Positions 33,405 to 40,625 of a stretch of 64,000 nt of DNA are shown here, one piece after another. The stretch lies in assembly GCA_035539175.1 (NCBI GenBank), contig DATLIY010000007.1:434001-498000 (forward strand), in the 5' to 3' direction. This stretch comes from Acidisarcina sp. GTDB taxonomy: Bacteria > Acidobacteriota > Terriglobia > Terriglobales > Acidobacteriaceae. The translations under genes were made by a program, and so were the position numbers. A model generated the notes under the pieces. The model was not told the DNA's origin and made no database searches. It was given only the letters and a program-made list of their open reading frames with translations. Each line of letters begins with the position of its first letter. Position 1 is the first letter of the stretch.

Positions 33405-33929
33405 ATGCCTCGCTGGACATACATGCTGATGCTCTTCCTCGCCGCGGTTCCCATGTGGCCACAAAGCCAACAGGACCCTCTCACCGACAGGGAGACAGAG
33501 CAGATCCGTGAGTATGCGGATCGGCCGCCGGAGCGCATCAAGCTCTACTTGAAGTTTATCGAGCAGAGAACCTCGGCCATTCATCAGCTATCGACAGATG
33601 CCAGGGACCGCGGCCACGGCACAAGACTTCGCATCCTGATCGAGGAGTTTACAAGGCTGGTCGACGAGTTGCAGGACAATCTGGACGTCTACTCGAAGAC
33701 CCATGCCGATGTTCGCAAGACATTGAAGGAAGTCATCGAGACCAGTGGCAAATGGCCCGTCGTGCTCAAGGAGGCACCTCCGGATCGCGCCTACGATTTC
33801 TCGAGAAAGACCGCACTGGACGCCGCGGACAGCGCCAATGACGAGGCCAGGAAGATGCTGGCCGAGCAGGAACAATACTTCGCGGAATTGAAGGGGAAGA
33901 ATAAGAAGAAGGATGCAAAACCGGAGTGA
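33405..33929 (+). CDS. small secreted helical protein, unknown function
   Basis: I do not recognise this family. The 174-residue product has a short signal peptide (MPRWTYMLMLFLAAVPMWPQSQQ) and a charged helical mature part: LYLKFIEQRTSAIHQLS, LIEEFTRLVDELQDNLDVY and a Lys-rich C-terminus (KGKNKKKDAKPE). It has the same general build as the protein encoded 185 bases upstream (a LY-E/K-x-hydrophobic helix, then a long regular helix), so the two may be distant paralogues; this is inference. No catalytic motif is visible. Confidence 0.72.
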   Translation: MPRWTYMLMLFLAAVPMWPQSQQDPLTDRETEQIREYADRPPERIKLYLKFIEQRTSAIHQLSTDARDRGHGTRLRILIEEFTRLVDELQDNLDVYSKTHADVRKTLKEVIETSGKWPVVLKEAPPDRAYDFSRKTALDAADSANDEARKMLAEQEQYFAELKGKNKKKDAKPE

Positions 33930-33990
33930 GCGCCTGCCCCACTGGTAGCGCGCGAAATGACATCGCGAAATGTGCTAGGCTCAGGCAAGA

Positions 33991-34677
33991 GTGAATTCCG
34001 AGCTTTTCAGTTTGTTTGAACGGGAGTATCGCGTGCTGCGTCCGCGTGCCCCGATACCGCCCTTCGACGTCCGCTTCTACCGCTTTACCAGCTTGAACAC
34101 CACGATCCGTCTGCGGGAGGGGCGTATTCGCGTGCATCTCTCCGATCTTCTGGAGGGTGCTCCGGAGCCTGTTCTAACCGCGATTGCTCACATTCTGCTG
34201 GCCAAGCTCTACCGCAGGCCCATCGAGCCCGCGCACGCGGACCGCTACCGTCGCTTCACATCGAGCGAGGCAGTTTTACGCCAGACGGAGTTGATCCGCC
34301 AATCACGCGGCCGAAAGAGGATACTCGGCGCGCAAGGCAACCACTACAACCTGGAAGAGGTCTTTGAGGGCCTGAATGCCAGGTTTTTTAACGGGTTGCT
34401 TGGGCGTCCCCTGCTGACCTGGAGCGGACACACGGCCCGCCGCTCCCTCGGCCATTACGACTCAGCACACAACACGATCGTCGTCAGCCGGATCTTCGAT
34501 CGCCCCAATACTCCGCGGTTTGCCATCGAGTATCTGCTCTTCCACGAGATGCTTCACCTGAAGCATCCTGTAAAAGTCCGTGGCGGCCGCCGCTGTGTCC
34601 ACGGCCGCGAGTTCCAGGCCGAGGAGAAGCTTTTTCCTGAGCTCCAGCAGGCGAAGGATTTCCTGAAGAGTCTGTAA
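33991..34677 (+). CDS. SprT-like zinc metalloprotease-fold protein
   Basis: The 228-residue product carries the zinc site HEMLHLKH (HExxH) in the C-terminal third, followed by HGREFQAEEKLFPE, which gives the third ligand region, as in SprT-like/WLM metalloproteins. The preceding LEEVFEGLNARFFNGLLGRPLLTWSG is the usual strand-helix lead-in. There is no signal peptide, so it is cytoplasmic. Related proteins cut DNA-protein crosslinks in eukaryotes, but bacterial functions are unclear; uvrA is only 2.6 kb upstream, which is suggestive at most. The GTG start at 33991 has no strong SD. Confidence 0.8.
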   Translation: MNSELFSLFEREYRVLRPRAPIPPFDVRFYRFTSLNTTIRLREGRIRVHLSDLLEGAPEPVLTAIAHILLAKLYRRPIEPAHADRYRRFTSSEAVLRQTELIRQSRGRKRILGAQGNHYNLEEVFEGLNARFFNGLLGRPLLTWSGHTARRSLGHYDSAHNTIVVSRIFDRPNTPRFAIEYLLFHEMLHLKHPVKVRGGRRCVHGREFQAEEKLFPELQQAKDFLKSL

Positions 34678-34694
34678 ACAGACCTGCAGGCTTC

Positions 34695-35480
34695 CTAGCT
34701 TCGCGGAGCCACGGCCGCACTCGCAGCAGGTACAGCGATTCCTTTCGTACGACGCTCTGCCCACACGATGAGCAGCCCGCCGGCGATCACCGAGCCCAGG
34801 CTGGCAAGCTGAGCATTGCTCATGCCCCAATAAATGCGGGGATTAATCCGGATAAACTCGACCATGAATCGGGCAATACCCGTCAGCACCAGGTACTCGC
34901 CGGTCAACTGCCCCAGTGGCTTTTTTGTGGCCCCGCGACGCCACAGGATCCAGCCAATCAGAAGTCCAGCAATCAGCTCATAGATCGGCGTAGGATGCAC
35001 GCGCTGCGTGGTCGGCACAAGCCCATTGGGGAAGCTCATGCCCCATGGCAGATTCGTCGGGATGCCGTAGTCCCCGTCGCCAGAGGTCAGGCAGCCCAGG
35101 CGTCCCACAGCATAGCCAATGGCTGCAGCGGGAGCACATAAGTCCAGCATCCTCAATGGACTCACCTTGTAGACACGCCCTTGCCACAGCAGCGCCAGAA
35201 TCCCCCCGACCAGCCCGCCAAACCAGGCGAAACCCGAGCGGTCGAACAGCAGCGCCAGTGGGCTGGCAAACAGGAGTTGCGGAGTCTCCAGCACGTGCCA
35301 GAGCTTCGCGCCGACAACCCCCGCCACCGTGGACACCGCCACGATGCCGATTGCGTCCGCAGAAATGCCCCAGCGAACAAAATTCCTATGCAGGACCCAG
35401 CAGCCGCACACAGCCGCAAGCCAGAGCATTAGGCCGAAAGTTCCTATCGAGAGTGGGCCAAGATGAAGGAATGGGTACAT
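34695..35480 (-). CDS. lgt: prolipoprotein diacylglyceryl transferase
   Basis: Lgt transfers diacylglycerol from phosphatidylglycerol to the lipobox cysteine of prolipoproteins at the inner membrane. The 261-residue product has seven membrane segments, the GFAWFGGLVGGILALLW segment, the signature region AVGRLGCLTSGDGDYGIPT with its invariant Arg, and HPTPIYELIAGLLIG and ARFMVEFIRINPR near the end. The usual N in the signature is C/T here, a variant found in several phyla. It is divergent from hpt with about 60 bases between starts. LspA, the next enzyme of the pathway, is also encoded in the window. Confidence 0.94.
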   Translation of the reverse strand: MYPFLHLGPLSIGTFGLMLWLAAVCGCWVLHRNFVRWGISADAIGIVAVSTVAGVVGAKLWHVLETPQLLFASPLALLFDRSGFAWFGGLVGGILALLWQGRVYKVSPLRMLDLCAPAAAIGYAVGRLGCLTSGDGDYGIPTNLPWGMSFPNGLVPTTQRVHPTPIYELIAGLLIGWILWRRGATKKPLGQLTGEYLVLTGIARFMVEFIRINPRIYWGMSNAQLASLGSVIAGGLLIVWAERRTKGIAVPAASAAVAPRS

Positions 35481-35539
35481 GATTATTGATCTATTGAGTA
35501 TAGTCCTGTACAGCGCTTTTGGAGATACTGGAGACAGCC

Positions 35540-36103
35540 ATGACGACCTCCCCCTCTGCTCCCTTCAAAACGCCCTCAGGCCTCGAAGTTCTTTACAATC
35601 GCGATCAGATCCACGCCCGCATCCAGGAGCTGGGCAAACAGATTACCCACGACTATGCAGGCAAAAGCATCGTAATGGTAGGCGTACTGAAGGGTGCGAC
35701 GTTGTTTCTTTCTGACCTCGCTCGTGCAATAGGAGTCGATTGCACCTTTGACTTCGTTGCAGTTAGCAGTTACGGCAAGGGCTTGCGCAGCAGCGGAGCC
35801 GTCAAGCTCATCAAGGATCTGGACAACCCTATCGAGGGGAAACATATCATTGTAGTAGAGGACATTCTCGACACAGGCCTCACACTCAGTTACCTGCGCA
35901 ATCTGTTTCTTCAGCACCATCCGAAGTCTCTGCGCATAGCAACTCTGCTCGACAAGCCCACCCGGCGTCTGGAGAAGATCGAAGCCGACTACATAGGTTT
36001 CAGCATTGCAAACCAGTTTGTGGTGGGCTATGGCATGGACTACGGGGAAAGGTTCCGCAATTTGCCGGACATCTGCGTTCTTCTCCCCAGCCATCCCGAG
36101 TAG
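35540..36103 (+). CDS. hpt: hypoxanthine phosphoribosyltransferase
   Basis: The 187-residue enzyme salvages hypoxanthine (and guanine) with PRPP to the nucleotide. The PRPP loop VVEDILDTGLTL is intact, with the YNRDQIHARIQELGKQI N-terminal helix, VGVLKGATLFLSDL, SSYGKG and the C-terminal FVVGYGMDYGERFRNLPDI. The start is ATG 35540 with GGAG 6 bases upstream; a TTG at 35519 is also in frame. It is followed by deoC on the same strand, so a nucleoside-salvage pair is plausible. Confidence 0.95.
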   Translation: MTTSPSAPFKTPSGLEVLYNRDQIHARIQELGKQITHDYAGKSIVMVGVLKGATLFLSDLARAIGVDCTFDFVAVSSYGKGLRSSGAVKLIKDLDNPIEGKHIIVVEDILDTGLTLSYLRNLFLQHHPKSLRIATLLDKPTRRLEKIEADYIGFSIANQFVVGYGMDYGERFRNLPDICVLLPSHPE

Positions 36104-36166
36104 AGGGCAACATTTCGTTTTCTCTCCCCGGAGGTCATTGCCTGGCCGGGGCCAAGGAGTAGATGC

Positions 36167-36916
36167 GTGGCAACAAAGTCTATCGAACCTGAGGCATCTT
36201 CTGACTACTCAGGATTTGACTCGAGAGCTTTCACTCTCCATGCCCTGTCGGCGTGGCCCCATATGGCCGCGATCATCGATCACACCCTGCTGAAGCCCGA
36301 CGCTACCCGCGATCAGGTTCTGAAGTTGTGCGAGGAAGCCGTCGAATACCGATTTGCATGCGCCATGGTCAACCCGGTTTGGGCGGCTGAGGCACAGTCC
36401 GCCCTGGCAGGAACCGGCGTTCCAGTGGGCGTTGTCGTCGGATTTCCACTGGGTGCTTCCCTCTCCAGCAGTAAGCGGGAGGAGGCCGTCGCGTTGTTGC
36501 GCAAAGGTGTTCGCGAGCTGGATATGGTAATCAGCATCGGGATGCTGAAATCCGGCATGAATACGCTGGTGCAGCAGGACATACAGGGAGTCGTCGAAGT
36601 AGCGCATGATGCGGGAGCCATCGTGAAGGTGATTCTGGAGACCTGCCTGCTGAGCCTGGAAGAAAAAATCCGCGGCTCAGAGCTGGCCATAGGTGCGGGC
36701 GCGGACTTCCTCAAGACCAGCACGGGCTTCTCCACCGGCGGCGCGAATGCCGTAGACATTGCCCTTCTGCGCGGAGTGGCCGGAACACGTTGCGGAGTAA
36801 AGGCATCCGGCGGCATCCGCACGCTGGCCGAGGCCCACGCGATGCTGGAGGCGGGAGCGACGCGCATCGGTGCCAGCTCCGGCATTCACATCCTCCGCGA
36901 GATGGGCGCGAAATAA
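36167..36916 (+). CDS. deoC: deoxyribose-phosphate aldolase
   Basis: DeoC cleaves 2-deoxyribose 5-phosphate to glyceraldehyde 3-phosphate and acetaldehyde. The 249-residue product has the class I TIM-barrel motifs AAIIDHTLLKPDATRDQV, CAMVNPVWA, VVVGFPLGA, the Lys in VKVILET (K154), the Schiff-base K183 in FLKTSTGF and K212 in GVKASGGIRT. GTG 36167 has AAGGAG 7 bases upstream; a nearby ATG is out of frame. The first 30 residues precede the fold and are not conserved. It lies 63 bases after hpt, suggesting joint nucleoside salvage. Confidence 0.95.
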   Translation: MATKSIEPEASSDYSGFDSRAFTLHALSAWPHMAAIIDHTLLKPDATRDQVLKLCEEAVEYRFACAMVNPVWAAEAQSALAGTGVPVGVVVGFPLGASLSSSKREEAVALLRKGVRELDMVISIGMLKSGMNTLVQQDIQGVVEVAHDAGAIVKVILETCLLSLEEKIRGSELAIGAGADFLKTSTGFSTGGANAVDIALLRGVAGTRCGVKASGGIRTLAEAHAMLEAGATRIGASSGIHILREMGAK

Positions 36917-37009
36917 ACACAGCCAGTTCAGGTCAAAAAACAGCTAGTTTGCCCAGTCAGCGAATCCTCAACCGCCTTTGCTGACCGGCTCTCTGGACTT
37001 TACGGCTGA

Positions 37010-38248
37010 CTACTCATACCGCAATGCCTCAATGGGGTTCAGATTTGCAGCGCGAATGGCGGGGATCATGCCGCTTACCAGCCCCACGAGCGCAAGGATG
37101 CCGGTGGCCACCAAGACAATCGCAGGCGAGATGAGCAACTGAATATCTGCGGCTTCCGCATTCGTGGCAATGGCGCTGTAGAAAGTAATGCGCCCCACGA
37201 CAATCGAAACGGTATACGCCAGCACAATGCCTGCCGCGCCACCGATGCTGGTAATCACCAGTGCCTCCGCGAGAAACTGCAGCAGGATGTGACGTTTTCT
37301 GGCGCCCAGAGCCTTCTCCACGCCAATCTCTCGCGTGCGCTGTTGCACGGCAACCAGCATGATGTTCATCAGCCCGATTCCGGCGATTCCCAGGGTGAGC
37401 GCGCCAATGAACGTCAGCAGAACCTGCAGACCGGCCGAGAGGATGCGGAACTCTTTCAATTGTTCCATCAGATTGGCAACGAAGATCGCATTGCGGTCCG
37501 ACGGGCGGAAACGATGCAACTCCGCCAGGGTGTTGCGTACGGCCCGCTCCGCCGCCATGTGGTCGCCGGTGTAGCTCAGCCAGATGCCGTCCAGATACTT
37601 GGTGTCCTTGAGATCGCTCATGGTGCTGAACGGCACATAGATCTGGCGATTGTTGTCGTTATCGCCCTCCTGCATCTTCGGCTTCAGCACGCCGATGACG
37701 GTGTAGCCCGTGCCGTTCAGCCGAATCCGCTCGCCGAGCGCGTAGGCTCCGGAGAAGAGCTTCGTCTTCGCCTCCGAACCAATCACTGCTACGTGATTCC
37801 GCTGGGATTCATCTTCGTTGGTATAGAAGCGGCCCGATTCCAGGTCGAGCACCATCACGTTCCTGATGTCCGGCCACTCTCCGTTCACGGACCAGGTAAA
37901 GCTGTGCAGCTCATTCTGCACTGTCACATCTTTTGAGACCATGGGGACGATGTGCTCCAGCCCCGGAACAGAGGCCCGCAGGCGCTCGACGTCGTCCTGA
38001 GTAAAGCGCACCTTCACGCCAGCCTTGGTTCCTCCAGCCTGCTCGCCGGTAGTGCCGGGAAACACGCCGATCAGGCGAGTTCCAAATTGCGCAAAGATCG
38101 TTTCAAAGGCGCGTCCAAAGCCGGCTCCATAGGCCAGCAGGAGCACAACCGTGGCAATACCCCACGCCATGCCGATCATGGTGATGGTGGTGCGCCTCCG
38201 GTTGTAGATCATGGCCTCGTAGGCCTGACCCAGTATGTCGCGAACCAT
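37010..38248 (-). CDS. MacB/FtsX-type ABC transporter permease
   Basis: The 412-residue inner-membrane protein has an N-terminal membrane segment (MIGMAWGIATVVLLLAYGAGF), a large periplasmic MacB_PCD domain (about 45-285) and a C-terminal FtsX domain with three segments (VLLTFIGALTLGIAGIGLMNIMLV, VTSIGGAAGIVLAYTVSIVVG, IVLVATGILALVGLVSGMIPAIRAANLNPIEALRYE). Such permeases work with a separate MacB-type ATPase in mechanotransmission or export of lipoproteins, peptides or drugs. I take ATG 38248 (AGGAG 4 bases upstream); the frame opens further to 38299. It follows a related permease gene by 52 bases. No ATPase gene is nearby. Confidence 0.87.
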   Translation of the reverse strand: MVRDILGQAYEAMIYNRRRTTITMIGMAWGIATVVLLLAYGAGFGRAFETIFAQFGTRLIGVFPGTTGEQAGGTKAGVKVRFTQDDVERLRASVPGLEHIVPMVSKDVTVQNELHSFTWSVNGEWPDIRNVMVLDLESGRFYTNEDESQRNHVAVIGSEAKTKLFSGAYALGERIRLNGTGYTVIGVLKPKMQEGDNDNNRQIYVPFSTMSDLKDTKYLDGIWLSYTGDHMAAERAVRNTLAELHRFRPSDRNAIFVANLMEQLKEFRILSAGLQVLLTFIGALTLGIAGIGLMNIMLVAVQQRTREIGVEKALGARKRHILLQFLAEALVITSIGGAAGIVLAYTVSIVVGRITFYSAIATNAEAADIQLLISPAIVLVATGILALVGLVSGMIPAIRAANLNPIEALRYE

Positions 38249-38300
38249 GCTGCTCCTATCTCGTCTTCGCATCTCTACAGGATGATGGTGTTTCCGCAAT

Positions 38301-39554
38301 CTACTCGCGTCGCAGCGCCTCTACCGGCTCCAGCATCGCGGCTTTGCGCGCCGGGTAAAGTCCCGCAACAATTCCGCTGAGTGCCAGCGAACCCAGAGCC
38401 AGCGCCGCCGACCATGGCACCAGCCGCGGAGGATCAAAGCCCTGAAAGCCTTCGCCAACGACCTTCTGCAGCATGGCCATCAGCGCTGCTGCTCCGGCAA
38501 TCCCTATCAGGCCGCTGACGCCGGTCAGAACCACCCCCTCCAGAAAGAACTGCATCAGGATGCTGGTATTCGTGGCTCCAATCGCCTTGAGCAAACCTAT
38601 TTCCCGCGTTCGCTCGCTAACCGAAACGAGCATGATGTTGATGATGCCCACCGCCCCGAGCGCCAGCGTCACGATCCCTACCCCACCGAGGAATACGTCC
38701 ATGGCATCGAATATCTTGCCAATGATGTGCTCTTCCTTGATGGTGTCCCACTCGTCGAAGGCTTCCGTCAGGGACGGATCAAAGCCATGTCTCCGGCCGA
38801 GAATCGCATGCGCCGAGGCAGTCGCCGCTGCATTTTCGCCCCGCAGGCGCGGCTGGTATTGGATCGAGGTCACGGCGTCGGCGGGAAGATTGTCTCCGAG
38901 GATCGGGAACATCTCCAGCATCGTGCTCAGCGGAATATAGACCTTCTGGTTGTCAAAGTCGTTGTTGCCACGGCTGATGTTGTCCACAACGCCGATCACC
39001 AGAAACCGCGCGCCATTCAGAGTGACGGACTCACCCACTGCGGGACGTCCAGGAAAGAGCAGCGCCGCATTCTTCCGCCCCAGTACGACGACCCTGCGGC
39101 GCTCATCCAGATCCGAGCGATCTACAAAACGACCGAATTTGATGGGGACAAAGCGGATTCGTGGGAAATTCGGCTGCACACCCAGGACCTGTCCCCCGGC
39201 ACTTGCGTACTGACTGACTTCCTTGATGTCGTTGCGCGTCAGCATCGCCGTTGCATCGCGTATCTCCGGCGAGGTAAGCATCTCGGCTTCATCTCCCAGC
39301 GTGAGCCGGTAACGACGCATCCCCGTGTGCTGGTTGGGGAGAGCCGGAATGGTTCCCCCGAAGTTCATGATGAGGTCGTTGCCGAGCTTGGCGAGCTGCC
39401 TGCGCTGGCCCGAGCGAAACCCTTCCCCCATGCCGATGAGCAGGAGCATCGAGCCGACGCCCCACGCAATCCCGAACATAGTGAGAAAGGAGCGCAACTT
39501 CGAGGACCAAATCGCACGGAAGACCTGCCCGAGAGTGTCTCCTGGACTCTGCAT
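38301..39554 (-). CDS. MacB/FtsX-type ABC transporter permease
   Basis: The 417-residue product has the same build as its downstream neighbour: an N-terminal segment FLTMFGIAWGVGSMLLLIGMGEGF, a periplasmic MacB_PCD domain (about 45-280) and a C-terminal FtsX domain (GGVGIVTLALGAVGIINIMLV, ISERTREIGLLKAIGATN-like coupling segment, and GSLALSGIVAGLYPARKAAMLEPVEALRRE). The two permeases are only distantly alike, so a heterodimer is likely. An ATP-binding subunit and membrane-fusion protein were not found in the flanks and must be supplied from elsewhere. The substrate is unknown. Confidence 0.87.
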   Translation of the reverse strand: MQSPGDTLGQVFRAIWSSKLRSFLTMFGIAWGVGSMLLLIGMGEGFRSGQRRQLAKLGNDLIMNFGGTIPALPNQHTGMRRYRLTLGDEAEMLTSPEIRDATAMLTRNDIKEVSQYASAGGQVLGVQPNFPRIRFVPIKFGRFVDRSDLDERRRVVVLGRKNAALLFPGRPAVGESVTLNGARFLVIGVVDNISRGNNDFDNQKVYIPLSTMLEMFPILGDNLPADAVTSIQYQPRLRGENAAATASAHAILGRRHGFDPSLTEAFDEWDTIKEEHIIGKIFDAMDVFLGGVGIVTLALGAVGIINIMLVSVSERTREIGLLKAIGATNTSILMQFFLEGVVLTGVSGLIGIAGAAALMAMLQKVVGEGFQGFDPPRLVPWSAALALGSLALSGIVAGLYPARKAAMLEPVEALRRE

Positions 39555-39634
39555 AGCACTGTACGGATCTACGCGAAAACGCCGCTCCTGGTTCCCTGCA
39601 GTTCTGTTTCCCCACAGCCGGGTCTACCTGGAAG

Positions 39635-40231
39635 TTATTGTTTCGTGGGCTGGGGCGCGGGCGAAAGCTCTCTCCACTCGTCCGTGCGGACCGTCGTTCG
39701 ATGGCCCAGGGCTGCCCAGAACGCCTGCACAGTCGCGACCACGTCGGGCCGCGTCCTGGTTGTCTGGACAATCTCAATCGATTCCGGCAACTCCGCCTCG
39801 CCAAGAAAAACCGCCTTGAGCTGGAAAGCGACGCATTGATCCGGCCTGTAGGTGCAGGAGGCAAGGTCCCCGATACTGAGCGCGACCGTCGGCGTTCCGA
39901 AGATCGTATGCGGAGGCGCCATGCGGTCCAGCAGGCTGAAGATCTCGAGCTTCGACTCCAGTTCGTCAGGAACGCAATCGATCACCAGGTCGGCAGTGCG
40001 AACCGCACCATCGAGCGTGGTGGCAAACTCCAGCGAACCGGAACCTGCACTGGCCGTTGCCGTGCCACCGTCCCTTGACTGGAGCTGCTCCAGGTGAGCT
40101 ACGGCCTGACGCATATTCCACGGCATTACGTCTTCCAGAATGGTTCGAAACCCCGCCCGGGAAGAGAGCCACGCGAGCCTCCGGCCCAAAGGACCGGCTC
40201 CAATTACCGAGATCGTTTTAAGGTTGCTCAC
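39635..40231 (-). CDS. 3-hydroxyacyl-CoA dehydrogenase NAD-binding-domain protein
   Basis: The 198-residue product has an N-terminal Rossmann fold with ISVIGAGPLGRRLAWLSSRAGF and ADLVIDCVPDELESKLEIFSLLD, as in the NAD-binding domain of 3-hydroxyacyl-CoA dehydrogenases. The C-terminal dimerisation and substrate domain of those enzymes (about 100 residues) is missing, and the usual FNP-type segment after the catalytic Ser/His is altered (CVAFQLKAVFLGEAELPESIEIV). It may therefore be a stand-alone dinucleotide-binding protein, not a beta-oxidation enzyme. GTG 40231 lies 3 bases after the stop of a 60-codon gene, so translation is probably coupled. Confidence 0.75.
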   Translation of the reverse strand: MSNLKTISVIGAGPLGRRLAWLSSRAGFRTILEDVMPWNMRQAVAHLEQLQSRDGGTATASAGSGSLEFATTLDGAVRTADLVIDCVPDELESKLEIFSLLDRMAPPHTIFGTPTVALSIGDLASCTYRPDQCVAFQLKAVFLGEAELPESIEIVQTTRTRPDVVATVQAFWAALGHRTTVRTDEWRELSPAPQPTKQ

Positions 40232-40234
40232 GGT

Positions 40235-40417
40235 CTACTTCGAGTCCAGTACGGCAACAACCTTGTCAACGCTGGGGTCGGTGTTCTTCAGGTACTCGCT
40301 GAGCCGCTTGCGCTCTTCTGGAGTAAGGGTTGGCGCCAGCGCGAGGATCCGACGCAACGTGGTCGTTACGTCATCGACATAATTCATCAAACGAATTGCT
40401 TCACCGGAAAGTGGCAT
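40235..40417 (-). CDS. small helical protein upstream of the dehydrogenase-domain gene
   Basis: I do not recognise this 60-residue product. It is predicted to be helical (EAIRLMNYVDDVTTTLRRILALAP, TPEERKRLSEYLKN, VDKVVAVLDS) with no signal peptide. A GGGGG run precedes the ATG by 4 bases and the stop is 3 bases before the next start, the best evidence that it is a real gene. A start at the second Met (40387) is possible. Confidence 0.6.
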   Translation of the reverse strand: MPLSGEAIRLMNYVDDVTTTLRRILALAPTLTPEERKRLSEYLKNTDPSVDKVVAVLDSK

Positions 40418-40625
40418 CTTGCCCCCGAGATTTTAAGTATCTATGTAGCCATTCTCAGGCGTCCGCGCCGATTCGTAAAGGTCCACCCACGAACGGGCGC
40501 CCCGGCAGCCACGCAAGAAGAACATGGTTCTCGCTTTCTGCATCCTAACGAGGGAAACAGGGCGCCTCGTCTCCGTTCCCCCAGCCCTGGTCGCCCAGGC
40601 CTCCGGAGAGCAACCCAAACACGCA

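Noticed and set aside
38727-39839. A 370-codon plus-strand frame opposite the permease
   Set aside because: Antisense to a clear FtsX-type permease; no motif.
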